Below are positions 16,592 to 25,840 of a DNA stretch of 64,000 bases, one piece after another. This DNA comes from JACPPO01 sp965262505. Lineage in GTDB: Bacteria > Acidobacteriota > Vicinamibacteria > Vicinamibacterales > UBA2999. The position numbers and the translations under genes are program-made. The DNA is taken from assembly GCA_965262505.1 (NCBI GenBank), contig CBDHFM010000030.1, positions 248,001 to 312,000 on the forward strand, read 5' to 3'. Position 1 is the stretch's first letter; every line of letters begins with the position of its first letter. The notes below the pieces were generated by a model, which saw nothing but the letters and a program-made list of their open reading frames with translations, did no database searches and was not told where the DNA came from.

Positions 16592-16970
16592 TCAGTGCAC
16601 TGCGTGAGTCGGCGTGACGTTCACGACGAACTCGAGGCCATGCGCGCGAATCGCGCGCTGCGCCGCAGTCACGAAGGCCTCGGCCTTGCCGGAAGGTGCC
16701 TCGGCACAATTCAGATGGATCTGGACACGCTTGCCTTCGTACTGAGTGCGTCGTCAGGTGACCATCAAGGACGTAACCCATGTAGCGGTTGATCTTTTCT
16801 TCGATCTGGCTGAACTGCTGCGGGCCGTTATCCCACTCGCGTCGCTCGATCATCACCAGTACAACCTGTCCCGACGCCGGATCCACCTTGATGAGGTCCA
16901 CAACGTTCGGGTTCTCCACGCTGCGCTCACCAAACTCGGCGACCCATGCTTCCTTCTTCATCTCTTCCAC
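16592..16970 (-). pseudogene. DUF6572-domain protein, frameshifted
   Basis: The N-terminal half NPNVVDLIKVDPASGQVVLV, then MIERREWDNGPQQFSQIEEK and NRYMGYVLDGHL, is a good match to the small DUF6572 proteins. One extra base after DGHLTT shifts the frame. The correct continuation (TQYEGKRVQIHLNCAEAPSG to FVVNVTPTHAVH) is found in the neighbouring frame and ends at 16592. The intact protein would be about 125 aa and cytoplasmic, of unknown function. A sequencing error cannot be excluded. Confidence 0.65.
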
Positions 16971-17246
16971 GATCGAACTCTCCTGGCGTCGCTATGGAAA
17001 TCTCTTAGACGGCGACAGCGCTGGCGGCGGGAAGCGGCCGCCTCCACGCCCATTGCGTTAGTCGGTCGGTGGGAACGGATCGTAACAAACCGGAGCAGGT
17101 TCATCCAACAGGCGCGCCTGTCTCTCACGCCGGCCGTGGCAGCCTAGTACCTCGTCGCAGTGAATTTGACCGGTTCACTTTCAGGCCTCCCCCTCTTGAC
17201 CGTGGGCCCAGGCAATCGATCAAAACCACTGCGCCGGGGTACTAGC
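16971..17246. other. no recognisable gene
   Basis: This is the upstream region of the DUF6572 gene and unassigned sequence. No conserved motif was seen. Confidence 0.3.
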
Positions 17247-17359
17247 AGCCCGTGGTTAATAAGGGGATCGACACGGTCGATCCGACGTACTACACTCCCG
17301 GCATGGCTATGGGTCGTCGCAAGAACCGCGCACGGACGCCGGGTTTGTGGATCGCCACT
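17247..17359 (+). mobile_element. IS5/IS1182-like 5' end remnant
   Basis: The left terminal repeat after CTAG, the leader and the first 19 codons (MAMGRRKNRARTPGLWIAT) are present. The element is then cut by the IS3 element at 17360. Confidence 0.85.
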
Positions 17360-18749
17360 TGGGCTTGATCCGATCTCGTGGACACGTTCCGAAAGGTGGA
17401 GACGATGTCCCGAATGGCAGCAACCACACGTCGGCGGTCACGCCGGCAATTCAGTGACGAGTTCCGGGCTGGGGCGGTCCGGCTGGTGTTGGAAGAGGGG
17501 AAGACGGTTGGCGCCGTCGCCCGCGAGTTGGATCTTACCGAATCGGCCTTGCGGCAATGGGTCGAGCGGGCGCGCGCCGACCGCAGCGGGGGCCGTACCG
17601 GTCTGACGACCGCCGAGCGGGAGGAGCTGGCTCGGCTGCGCAAGGAGAATCGCATCCTCGCCGAGGAGCGCGACATCTTAAAAAAAGCGACGGCCTTCTT
17701 CGCGAAGCAGAGCCGGGAAGATTTCGGTTCATTGCCGTGGAGAAGACCAGGCACACCGTCATCATTCTGTGCCGGTGTCTCGCGGTCACACGCAGCGGGT
17801 TCTACGCGTGGCAACGACGCCCGGAATCGGCACGATCACGAGACGACCGGCGGGTGAAGGTCCTCGTCCAAGCGTCCGTTGACGCGAGCAAACAGCGCGA
17901 TGGCAGCCCGCGCATTCACGAAGACCTGATCGAGCAGGACGAGCAGGTGAGTCGCAAACGGGTCGTCCGGCTGATGCAGGAAGAAGGCCTGGTCGCACGG
18001 GCCCGGAAGCGTGACAACGTAACCACCATGAGCGATCACGACCAGCCGGTCGCGGCGAATCTGCTCGACCGCCAGTTCGAGGCGGACGCCCCGAATCAGC
18101 GGTGGGTCGGCGACACGACCGAGTTCGTCATCGGCAGCAGCGGTAACCTGTACCTCGCGGCGGTCTTGGATCTGTGCTCGCGGTTCATCGTGGGGTGGGC
18201 CGTCAGCGCGGTGAACGACCGGCACGTGACCATCAAGGCCTTGGAGATGGCGCTCAAGCGCCGGTGCCCGGACATCGGCCTCCTCCATCATTCCGATCAG
18301 GGTTGTACGTACGCCAGCGAGGATTCTCAGGACCTCCTCGAGGCGCGTGGCATCGTCTGCAGCATGAGCCGACGTGGCAACTGCTGGGACAATGCCGTCA
18401 TGGAGAGCTTCTTCTCGACCGTCAAGAGCGAGCTCGGCGAACCCGTCGACAGTCACGGCGACGCGAAGATGGAGTTGTTCGATCACATCGACGTGTTCTA
18501 TCACCAGCGACGTCGCCACTCGACGCTCGGCCAGATCAGTCCGGCCGCCTTCGAACGGCAGGCGGCGTAGGGCATGGACGCTGCCATCCCTGCGGACGCA
18601 CAGAACGCGCCCACAGGGATTTGGAAATCTCGCACAGAACGCGAGATTCCCACAGCGCCCACACCCATCATCGTTGTTGTGAACGAACGAAAGAACAACG
18701 GAGACTCAAACAGCGTAGCTAAACCGTCCACCGAATCGGATCAGGCCCA
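17360..18749 (+). mobile_element. IS3-family element A, copy 1 (1390 bp)
   Basis: The terminal repeats are TGGGCTTGATCCGAT and, reversed, TGGGCCTGATCCGAT. The left flank is IS5/IS1182 debris and the right flank is a different IS3 OrfA, with no target duplication, so the copy has been rearranged. A near-identical copy of equal length lies at 51345-52734. Confidence 0.9.
17405..18570 (+). CDS. IS3-family transposase OrfA/OrfB (frameshift fusion)
   Basis: OrfA (from the ATG at 17405, GGTGGAG upstream) has an HTH (SDEFRAGAVRLVLEEGKTVG, ESALRQWVERA) and a leucine-zipper-like region ending DILKKATAFF. A run of seven A (17680-17686) followed by G is a classical -1 slippery site. After the slip the frame continues as OrfB to 18570, with the DDE integrase core: WVGDTTEFVIG, LLHHSDQGCTYAS and NCWDNAVMESFFSTVKSEL. 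OrfA has no early stop of its own in the zero frame, so the fusion is probably the main product. Confidence 0.88.
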
Positions 18750-18826
18750 AAGCCACGTTCTACGTCTGGAAGAGGAAGTACGCGCATCTGGGCGTGAGCG
18801 AGCTCCGGCGGCTCGGGTCGGTCAGA
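18750..18826 (+). pseudogene. IS3 OrfA fragment
   Basis: The frame reads KATFYVWKRKYAHLGVSELR, the middle of an IS3 OrfA of the ATFYxWKRKY type. It is cut by the IS3 element on its left and degenerates to the right. Confidence 0.65.
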
Positions 18827-19202
18827 AGGGGATTCACGCTGAGATGTATCGCGCGGAGATGCGACGGTGCCTGCTGCGGACGATCCTGCTGCTTGACGAC
18901 GTCGTGGCCCTCAAGCAGGAGGTGTTCCAGATTCGACACCCGATAGACGCGATGGGCGATCCGGGCCTCGTATGAGGGCAGGCGCTGAGCCTCCACTGTC
19001 TTGACGTGCGCGGGGACCAATTCCTGAATGGCGAATCCCATCGCTTTGGTCTACAGGATGTGGCCCTCCAGTTTTGGCCGTCTCGGATTGCCGATCGGGA
19101 TCGTGGACCACAGGTACCGTCATCGCGCATCAGCACCGCGGCGGTCGCCCGCGGCCGCCGCCGGCCTGGGCTTGAACACCTCACGGAAGCTGTCAATGAC
19201 AT
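18827..19202. other. unassigned stretch with a minus-strand open frame
   Basis: A minus-strand frame from 19041 (MGFAIQELVPAHVKTVEAQR) stays open for 93 codons into the IS3 fragment. The sequence is protein-like but matches nothing I recognise, and stops interrupt it upstream. It may be the remnant of a mobile-element gene. Confidence 0.3.
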
Positions 19203-20320
19203 TGAGACACCAAGGGCGCAGTAATTAGAGTCGCGTTGCGGTCGACGATCATGACGGCGACATGGTCGTCGGCGTCGCGACTCTGGTCGACCCGGAGGTC
19301 GTCCATGATGACGATCGTTGTTCCTGGGGCATCCTGCGCGGCCGTGTTCTTCGCGGGTGGGTTGATCCACACCGCGCGAGGTAAATCGGCCGGTTGTGAT
19401 CGGCCCTTGACGACGCGCTCGGGATGCGCCGCGTCTGCGGCGGCGAGCACCTGCTGGCGCTGCGCGCGGACCGTGGGGGCCTGGCCGAAATGCACGACGG
19501 CGGGCGTGAGGAACCCCAGGCCGCTGTGGCGGTGTTCCTGGTTGTACCAGGGAAAGAAGACCTGCCCAAACGCCCGTCCGTCCTCGAGCGACCCGAAGCG
19601 CTCTGGACACTGCGGACAGTACTTGAGCGTCTTAAACTGCGCTTCCGAGAACGGATTGTCGTTCGACACGTGCGGGCGGCTGTGGGTCTTGGTCACGCCG
19701 AGGTCGGCCAGCAACAGCGCCACCGGTTTGCTCTTCATGGACGACCCGCGGTCCGCATGGAGCGTGAGTTGGCCCGGCTGAATGCCGTGCTTCGCGCAGG
19801 TCTCGCCGATGAGGTGCTCGGCCAGGGCCGCGCTCTCGTGTGGGGCGAGCATCCAGCCGACCACGTACCGGCTGAAGATGTCGAGGATGACGTAGAGATA
19901 GAAGTACGTCCACTTCGACGGACCCAAGAGCGTCGTGATGTCCCAGCTCCAGACGTCGTTCGGACGCGTGGCCAGTACCTCGGGCGCGGCGTAGGGCGGG
20001 CGCCGCACCTGATCGCGCCGCTCCTTGACTTCGTGCGCGGCGTCGAGGACGCGATACATCGTGCGCGGCGAACAGAGGTAGGTCCCCTCATCGAGCAGGG
20101 TGGCGTGGATCTGCGCCGGCGCCTGATCGATGAAGCGCGTGTGGAGCACATCCAAGATGCCCTGACGCTCGATCGGATCCAACGCGCGCGGCGGCGCCGG
20201 ACGAGGGCGCGCGACCGCGACCGGTCGACGCCCCCGATACAGCGAGGCCCGGGGCAGGCCCAACCCGCGACACGCGGACGCCGCCCCCAACGTCGGCGTC
20301 GCGTCGTCCACCGCGACCAT
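19193..20320 (-). CDS. IS3 element B transposase OrfB
   Basis: This 375-aa integrase-type transposase has an HTH-like start and the DDE core: WSWDITTLLGPSKWTYFYLY, LHADRGSSMKSKPVALLLAD and SNDNPFSEAQFKTLKY. The ATG overlaps the OrfA stop by one base (TGATG), suggesting translational coupling. The stop codon lies about 10 bases outside the element end, so the last residues come from flanking DNA. Confidence 0.85.
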   Translation of the reverse strand: MVAVDDATPTLGAASACRGLGLPRASLYRGRRPVAVARPRPAPPRALDPIERQGILDVLHTRFIDQAPAQIHATLLDEGTYLCSPRTMYRVLDAAHEVKERRDQVRRPPYAAPEVLATRPNDVWSWDITTLLGPSKWTYFYLYVILDIFSRYVVGWMLAPHESAALAEHLIGETCAKHGIQPGQLTLHADRGSSMKSKPVALLLADLGVTKTHSRPHVSNDNPFSEAQFKTLKYCPQCPERFGSLEDGRAFGQVFFPWYNQEHRHSGLGFLTPAVVHFGQAPTVRAQRQQVLAAADAAHPERVVKGRSQPADLPRAVWINPPAKNTAAQDAPGTTIVIMDDLRVDQSRDADDHVAVMIVDRNATLITAPLVSQCH

Positions 20321-20870
20321 CAATCGTCCTCGTCGCTCACGAACGGTTTCAGGGGGATCTGTAGGAGTTCGGAAACTTTTTTTGAAAGGCGAGCAGAGCT
20401 TCCGCCTTCTGGAGCCGCGACGTCAAGCGGCGATGCTCCTGTTCGAGCTTCTTCCGCTGCGGATCGACGGCCGTCATCTTCCGGCCGCGTTTCTTCGGCG
20501 TCAACCCGGCCTCGCGCTGCTGGCGCCACGTGACGACGTGTGAGGAATACAGCCCCTCCTTTCGCAGGAGTGCCCCGAGTTCGCCGTACCGTGTACAGGC
20601 GTCCGCCCGCCGGAGGATCGCCAGCTTGTAGGCGGTCGTAAAGCGCCGTCGCGCATGGCGCGCCGGGACCTCGGAATCCGGCGGGACGGGCACCGCGTCG
20701 GGCTCGATTATGGGAGACCCTCCACTACGGGGCGCCTCGCTTCGCTCGTCGCCCCTCCGCTCCGGCCCTCCCATAATCGATTGGTCTACCAGCATCGATC
20801 GGATCTTGGTCATCAACGTCCTGACACCTCCCCGCCCTCAACACTAATTTCCAGGGGGTAAAGTGTCTCA
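19203..20870 (-). mobile_element. IS3-family element B, copy 1 (1668 bp)
   Basis: Both ends begin TGAGACAC. The element is related to, but clearly diverged from, the one at 22090-23764, which has the same ends and gene order. Confidence 0.8.
20320..20816 (-). CDS. IS3 element B transposase OrfA (with -1 frameshift)
   Basis: The protein has an N-terminal HTH part (RRRFTTAYKLAILRRADACT, GELGALLRKEGLYSSHVVTW) and a coiled coil (KKLEQEHRRLTSRLQKAEAL). The zero frame ends at 20349. A run of seven A before GTT (20378-20384 as T on the plus strand) allows a -1 slip, giving KKVSELLQIPLKPFVSDEDD with a stop at 20320. That tail is conserved in the other element B copy, so the shifted product is probably the real one. 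The stop overlaps the OrfB start as TGATG. Confidence 0.75.
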
Positions 20871-21254
20871 GCTATCTTGGCAGGGAGGGTTGCCGTTCTC
20901 GTCGACTGTCGACCAGCAACAGGTCATAGTCGCTCGCAGAGCCCCAGCGGGTGGGCCCACTAGAGGACGCAACCGAGCCGGCCGGCTGTCCTCCGTGATC
21001 CGGTTCTCTTCCATGCCGCTGCCGAAGTCGTGTGCGCGGCTGACCGATACACAGTTCAGGGTCAGTGTCCTCCAGTGTCCTCATGGGGTTGTTGCATGAA
21101 TCGTGGCTGGCCCGCACCTCGACAATCGACAGGATCCGTAAGCTTACGACCGGCGGTCGGCCAGGCGAACGCATCGCAGGCCGACCTGCTCGGCCTGACC
21201 GTCTCCGTTTCCGTTTCTCCATCGCAGTACCTCATCATCGAGGTGTTGCGACGA
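20871..21254. other. mobile-element debris
   Basis: No gene is supported. At 21090-21116 the sequence GTTGTTGCATGAATC with a following CTGGCCCGCA matches the right end of the IS5/IS903-like elements at 42500, 43440 and 50373, so a solo IS end is present. Confidence 0.5.
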
Positions 21255-21577
21255 CCAATTGAATTCACCCAGTATCTCTCGATTCGGTACACGGAGCGGC
21301 TTGCCGGAGCCGGGATCGAGCCGTCGGTCGGGAGTGTGGGCGATTCCTACGACTGTGAGCCGAATCGGTGATCGGGCTCTACAAGACCGAGGTCATTCGC
21401 CGTCGAGGCCCGTGGCGGCATCTCGAAGCGGTGGAATTCGCAACACTCGAATGGGTCGAGTGGTTCAACAACCGTCGGCTGCTCGCGCCTATCGGTCATG
21501 TGCCACCAACAGAGTTTGAACAGCAGTACTATCTGGCGCAGAAGGCTCCTGTCATGACGGCCGGAGTCAACTCATGA
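21255..21577 (+). pseudogene. IS3 OrfB C-terminal remnant, frameshifted
   Basis: QYLSIRYTERLAGAGIEPSV and, after a frameshift near 21355, ESVIGLYKTEVIRRRGPWR to PTEFEQQYY form the end of an IS3 integrase core. It is similar to 26056-26952 but not the same copy. Confidence 0.8.
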
Positions 21578-21714
21578 GCCCTCTCACAAACCCGGGGCGG
21601 TTCATGCTTGCGCCGAAGGAGCCGCTGACGACCAGGACTAGCTGGATCTGATGTAGGGTGTTATGTGGGGTAGGATACAAAAATATATATTTATATTAAC
21701 AAATTATTAAATAG
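21578..21714. other. AT-rich stretch next to a tRNA-like end
   Basis: Bases 21670-21714 are almost pure A/T in an otherwise ~65% GC window. They directly follow the CCA end of the tRNA-like structure on the minus strand, an arrangement typical of the junction of an integrated island. Confidence 0.5.
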
Positions 21715-21752
21715 TGGTGGAGGCGGCGGGAGTCGAACCCGTGCGAGCGTGT
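21715..21752 (-). ncRNA. tRNA/tmRNA 3' end fragment (T-arm, acceptor strand, CCA)
   Basis: On the minus strand, ACGGGTTCGACTCCCG forms a T-arm followed by CCGCCTCC and ACCA, a perfect tRNA-type 3' end. The sequence upstream gives neither a normal anticodon arm nor a D-arm at the expected distance. The CCGCCTCCACCA end is common in tmRNA, but I do not find a tag reading frame. I therefore call it an attachment-site-like 3' fragment; a divergent complete tmRNA of ~350 bases extending to about 22060 is the alternative. Confidence 0.45.
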
Positions 21753-21949
21753 TTCGGTAACTGACTGACGACGCGTAGTTTGTGGTCTAAGACGTTCGAC
21801 GTCAAGCGCTTGTCGGCAGTCGTCGAGTCTACTGGACTCCACCTGAGTCCCCTGGAATCGACCCGGTTCGTGGAGAAATAGTGGAGGAGGCGGGAACCTG
21901 TTCCCGATCCGCCTGGCGCGCGGGTACAGGTCTCGCCTCTTCCACAGGG

Positions 21950-22089
21950 CGTTGTTGCATGAAAGACCCTCTGCGGGTGGGGCGGTTTGACCCGCCCTTC
22001 TCGTCTCCGCAGGAGCCACACTGCAGGGATGAAGTAGGAACCCTTCGGCTTGGCGCAGCGGGAGATGCCCCCCCTGTGCCAATAATCCG
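21950..22089 (-). mobile_element. IS5/IS903-like remnants
   Basis: GGCGTTGTTGCATGAA (an IS end) is followed at 22039-22073 by a piece that on the minus strand encodes HLPLRQAEGF, a motif of the transposases at 42543 and 50426. The interior is lost. Confidence 0.6.
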
Positions 22090-22110
22090 TGAGACAACCT
22101 CCCCGGTGAG

Positions 22111-22628
22111 ATGAGTGTAGGGGCGGGGAGGGTTCGATGGATGACTCGCATGCCAGCAGCCGTAGAGATGGACGTAGCCGAGGGGGCGGAGGCGGAGGGA
22201 GCCCGGAGGGCGACCGCAGCCTTCGGCCCCTCGGTCACGTCACGCGCGACCGATCCCGATCCTGAAGTGCCGGCGAAGGCCCAGCGTCGGCGCTTTCCCG
22301 CGGAGTATCGGCTCCGCATCCTCACGCAAGCCGACGCCTGCAAGAAGCCCGGCGAGCTGGGCGCCCTGTTGCGTCGCGAGGGGTTGTACTCGTCCTTGCT
22401 CACCAACTGGCGTCGGCAGCGCGAGCAGGGCGCCTGGCAGGACATGCGCGGACGCCGGCGAGGACCCAAGCCGAGGCCGGGTGACCCGCGCGTGAAACAG
22501 CTCGAAGCCGAGAACCGTCGGCTGCAGCGGAAGCTGCAGCGGGCCGAGACGATCATCACGCTCCAAAAAAAGTTGCCGAGATCCTGGGGATCCCCCTGAA
22601 ACCCCTCGACACCGACGAGCCCGACTGA
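22111..22628 (+). CDS. IS3 element B transposase OrfA (with -1 frameshift)
   Basis: Its HTH and coiled coil match the first copy (RRRFPAEYRLRILTQADACK, GELGALLRREGLYSSLLTNW, VKQLEAENRRLQRKLQRAET). The zero frame ends at 22599. Slipping back one base on the A7 run (22565-22571) yields KKVAEILGIPLKPLDTDEPD, ending in TGA at 22628. That tail is the conserved C-terminus of this transposase subfamily, so frameshifting seems needed. TGATG again joins OrfA to OrfB. Confidence 0.75.
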
Positions 22629-23743
22629 TGATCGCCATCGAGGCGGTGACCACGACGGGCGCCACCGCGGCCCTCTGTCAGAGTGTCGGCCTCGCGCGCG
22701 CGACCCTCTATCGGCGTCGACAGCCCGCCCGGTCGTCGACGCCGACCCCACGCGCGGCCTCGTCGCGCGCGCTCGGGCCCGCCGAACGCCAGGCGGTGCT
22801 CGACGTGTTGCACAGCGAGCGGTTCGTCGATCAGTCGCCCGCCGAAGTGCAGGCCACGCTGCTCGAGGAACAGACGTATCTCTGCTCCACGCGCACGATG
22901 TATCGCATTCTCGACGCCGCGGAGGAAGTCCGGGAGCGGCGCGCCCAGGCGCGGCATCCGGCGTACGCGAAACCGGAGCTCGTGGCGACGGCCCCGAATC
23001 AGATCTGGTCGTGGGATATCACTAAGCTGAAAGGGCCGATCCCCTACCTGTCTGACTCGCTGTATGTGATCCTGGATCTCTTCAGTCGCTACGTCGTGGG
23101 CTGGATGGTCGCCGCGCACGAGAACGCCCACCTGGCCCAGCGCCTGATCGAGGCGACGTGCCGCAAGCAACACATCGGTCCGCAGCAACTCACGATCCAC
23201 GCGGACCGCGGCGCGCCGATGCGCAGCAAGCTCGTCGCGCTCTTGTTCTCCGACCTCGGCATCGAGGCGAGCCACTCGCGGCCTCGGGTGAGCAACGACA
23301 ATCCCTTTTCCGAAGCCCAATTCCGGACGGTCAAATACCGCCCGGACTTTCCGGACCGCTTCGGTTCCATCGAACACGCGCGCGCGATCGGCCACGATCT
23401 CTTCGCGTGGTACAACGACGCGCATCACCACAGTGGCCTGAGCTATCTCACGCCCGCCGACGTCCACTATGGGCGCGCGGCCACGATCCTTGAGGTCCGT
23501 CACCACACGCGCCTCGCGGCCTACGCCGCCCATCCCGAGCGCTTCGTGCAGGGGCCGCCGCGCGGCGAAACCTTGCCCACGGCCGTGTGGATCAATCCGC
23601 CGGCGAAAGTGCCCGGCGAGGATGCCCCAGGAACGACGATCGTGACCCCGGCTGACCCCCAGCATGGGGTCATACGCAGACCGCAACCGCTTCTCGGCGG
23701 CCCGGCCCTTTGCCTGACCGAGCGCGTGGAGGCGCTTCAGTAA
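22628..23743 (+). CDS. IS3 element B transposase OrfB
   Basis: This 371-aa protein carries the DDE core: WSWDITKLKGPIPYLSDSLY, IHADRGAPMRSKLVALLFSD and SNDNPFSEAQFRTVKY. It is co-linear with 19193-20320. The two proteins diverge after the shared APGTTIV near the C-terminus. It looks intact. Confidence 0.87.
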   Translation: MIAIEAVTTTGATAALCQSVGLARATLYRRRQPARSSTPTPRAASSRALGPAERQAVLDVLHSERFVDQSPAEVQATLLEEQTYLCSTRTMYRILDAAEEVRERRAQARHPAYAKPELVATAPNQIWSWDITKLKGPIPYLSDSLYVILDLFSRYVVGWMVAAHENAHLAQRLIEATCRKQHIGPQQLTIHADRGAPMRSKLVALLFSDLGIEASHSRPRVSNDNPFSEAQFRTVKYRPDFPDRFGSIEHARAIGHDLFAWYNDAHHHSGLSYLTPADVHYGRAATILEVRHHTRLAAYAAHPERFVQGPPRGETLPTAVWINPPAKVPGEDAPGTTIVTPADPQHGVIRRPQPLLGGPALCLTERVEALQ

Positions 23744-23770
23744 ACTCTGAAACCGGTTGTCTCACGGACG

Positions 23771-23995
23771 TTGACACGGCCCGATGCGACGCTCTCCCGG
23801 CGCAGTCAGCATCTGCGGCGCCGTCTGCGGCCGGTCCCGCCCGGCGAGGGCCTCCATCTCGTGCTCGACAGCATGGGTCTGTCCATCGTCGGAGCAGGTG
23901 AGCAGGCCGCCGCGACACACGGTGGCCGCGGCAGACGCGGCTGGCGGAAAGTCAATTATCGGCGATGGTCTTCGCGCCCGGAGCCCAGATAACTG
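23771..23995 (+). pseudogene. IS5/IS903-like transposase with internal deletion
   Basis: The frame LSRRSQHLRRRLRPVPPGEG to RRGWRK jumps directly to KSIIGDGLRARSP, which in complete relatives lies about 130 residues further on. The whole catalytic middle is deleted. Confidence 0.8.
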
Positions 23996-24256
23996 GCCTT
24001 TTCGACAGAGATCGGTCCCCCCCACGGAGAAGCGTTTCAGGTTACAATGATCAGGTTCGTGCGAGGCACCTGGGATTTCCCGCTGGAAGCCTGAAGTGAC
24101 TGTCGGGTATTCACACGCTCGACTGGCCCGTTAGCGTTCCCACCACTCGGTTCTGTCGCTTGCGTTCTCGCGCCTTCTCGGCGCGCCTTTCATCCGGTTA
24201 TCGTCGGCCTGCTGTGCGGTTCGGGAAACGCTCCAGGCAATGCAGGAGCATTCTCA
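23996..24256. promoter_or_regulatory. long 5' leader of the DEAD-box helicase gene
   Basis: About 260 bases without a gene precede the helicase. GTTACAAT near 24041 could be an extended -10, which would leave a ~200-base leader of the kind seen on cold-induced RNA helicase genes. This is inferred from position and one hexamer. Confidence 0.35.
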
Positions 24257-25486
24257 ATGCCGTTCTCTACCCTCGGTCTTTCACCCTCTCTGTGTACACC
24301 CCTCGTGGGTCTGGGCTACGCCCAGCCCACACCCGTCCAAGCTTCCGCAATTCCCGTCGTCCTCGACGGCAGCGACCTGTTGGCCCGCGCGCAGACGGGC
24401 ACTGGCAAGACCGCCGCATTCGGCCTGCCGATGATCGATCGCCTTCTCGTGCGCGGCCGACGGCCGGCGGGCATGCGCAAGCCGAGAGGGCTCGTCCTCG
24501 TACCGACACGGGAGCTGGCCCAGCAGGTCCATCAGGCGCTCAGGACCTACGGGGCACCCGCGGGTCTCCGCATCACGGCCATCTTTGGCGGCGTGCCGAT
24601 GCGGTCACAAATGCAGACGCTGCAACGGGGCCTCGACATCATCGTGGCCACGCCGGGCAGGCTGATCGACCACCTAAAGCGCCGCACGGTCGACCTCTCA
24701 GCGGTGGAGATCCTCACCCTCGACGAAGCCGATCGGATGCTCGACATGGGGTTCCTCCCGCCGCTGCGGCGCATACTCGCAGCCCTTCCACGTGAGCGAC
24801 AGACGCTGCTGCTCTCAGCCACGTTCTCGAAGGAGGTGGTACGCCTGTCTGGTGATTTCACGCGCAATCCCGTTCGCGTCGACGCCTCGGACGCTCAGGT
24901 GGTGGCGCCAACCGTGACCCATCGCATGCATCCGGTGACTAACGGACGCAAGAGCGCGTTGTTGACCCACGTCCTGATGCAGGCTCCGACCGGGCAAGCG
25001 CTCGTCTTCTGCAAGACCAAGCGTGGATCGAACCGTGTGGGCGAGCAGCTGGTCAAGGCCGGTCTGAGGGCTGCCGTCATTCACGGAAACAAGAGCCAGG
25101 GTGCCCGCACGCGCGCGCTCGGCGACTTCAAGACCGGTCGCGTCACCGTGCTCGTGGCGACTGACATCGCAGCGCGCGGACTCGACATCGTGCAGCTGCC
25201 GCTGGTGGTCAACTACGACCTGCCGCTCGTGGCAGAGGACTACATCCACCGCGTGGGCCGCACCGGCCGGGCTGGACTGGCCGGGCACGCGGTCTCGCTG
25301 GTCACCGCGGCCGATCGGAATCTGTTGCAGGGCATCCAGCGGCTGTTGCCGGCACCGGTCGAGCAGGTGGTGGTCGATGGATTCGGAGCTGAGCACGCAC
25401 CAAGCCGTGCAACGGCGGAACCACCGCGGCGTTTTCGGTCAGGGCGACGAGATCGCGGTCCAGTCCGACGCGGCGTTGTTGCATGA
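24257..25486 (+). CDS. DEAD-box RNA helicase, RhlE-like, altered C-terminus
   Basis: This 409-aa ATP-dependent RNA helicase acts in ribosome assembly or RNA turnover. All family motifs are present: Q-motif (YAQPTPVQASAIPVVL), Walker A (ARAQTGTGKTAAF), PTRELAQQ, GG, TPGRLIDH, DEAD (LTLDEADRMLDMGF), SAT (LLLSATFSKEV), VFCKTKRGS, TDIAARGLDI and YIHRVGRTGR. AGGAG lies 9 bases before the ATG. The last residues (RRGVVA) and the TGA stop come from an IS5/IS903-like end (GGCGTTGTTGCATGA), so the native basic tail has been cut off. The catalytic core is intact and function is plausible. Confidence 0.9.
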   Translation: MPFSTLGLSPSLCTPLVGLGYAQPTPVQASAIPVVLDGSDLLARAQTGTGKTAAFGLPMIDRLLVRGRRPAGMRKPRGLVLVPTRELAQQVHQALRTYGAPAGLRITAIFGGVPMRSQMQTLQRGLDIIVATPGRLIDHLKRRTVDLSAVEILTLDEADRMLDMGFLPPLRRILAALPRERQTLLLSATFSKEVVRLSGDFTRNPVRVDASDAQVVAPTVTHRMHPVTNGRKSALLTHVLMQAPTGQALVFCKTKRGSNRVGEQLVKAGLRAAVIHGNKSQGARTRALGDFKTGRVTVLVATDIAARGLDIVQLPLVVNYDLPLVAEDYIHRVGRTGRAGLAGHAVSLVTAADRNLLQGIQRLLPAPVEQVVVDGFGAEHAPSRATAEPPRRFRSGRRDRGPVRRGVVA

Positions 25487-25840
25487 AGACCCTGCGGGGT
25501 ACTGTCAAGTTGACGAAAAGCTGGTCGATCTACCCCCAAGATACTGGGCTCGAGCCCGTCGTGAACACGCCATACTGGGCATCAGAAACGGCCATCAGCC
25601 TCAACTTGACTGTGAGCATGATCCCTCCTGCCTGACGGGGTCGCTCCATGACACCGGTGGGTGCCGGTGGGTGGTGGCCTGACCCTTAACTTGACTGACC
25701 GGCGGTCCTCGTCATTGATCTGTCGGTCACCGCCCGCCGGCGAATCGTATGGCTGCTAGCTGACCGGATGGGCCGTGACCCAATAGGGGCCTGCTGCACC
25801 CACGGCCCGTCACAGTCCTGTCCGCCCACCCGGGCCAGCT
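25470..25840. other. IS ends and small inverted-repeat unit
   Basis: After a solo IS5/IS903-like end (25470-25490), the motifs GTCAAGTTGA at 25499 and TCAACTTGAC at 25603 form an inverted pair about 120 bases apart with no gene between. A third related motif lies at 25685. They resemble the termini of the IS6 elements at 30000 and 31320 and may be a non-autonomous derivative. Confidence 0.35.

Larger units (their letters stand above)
22090..23764 (+). mobile_element. IS3-family element B, copy 2 (1675 bp)
   Basis: The 10-bp terminal repeats TGAGACAACC and GGTTGTCTCA are perfect. The organisation is the same as in the copy at 19203 but the sequence is divergent. Confidence 0.85.
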
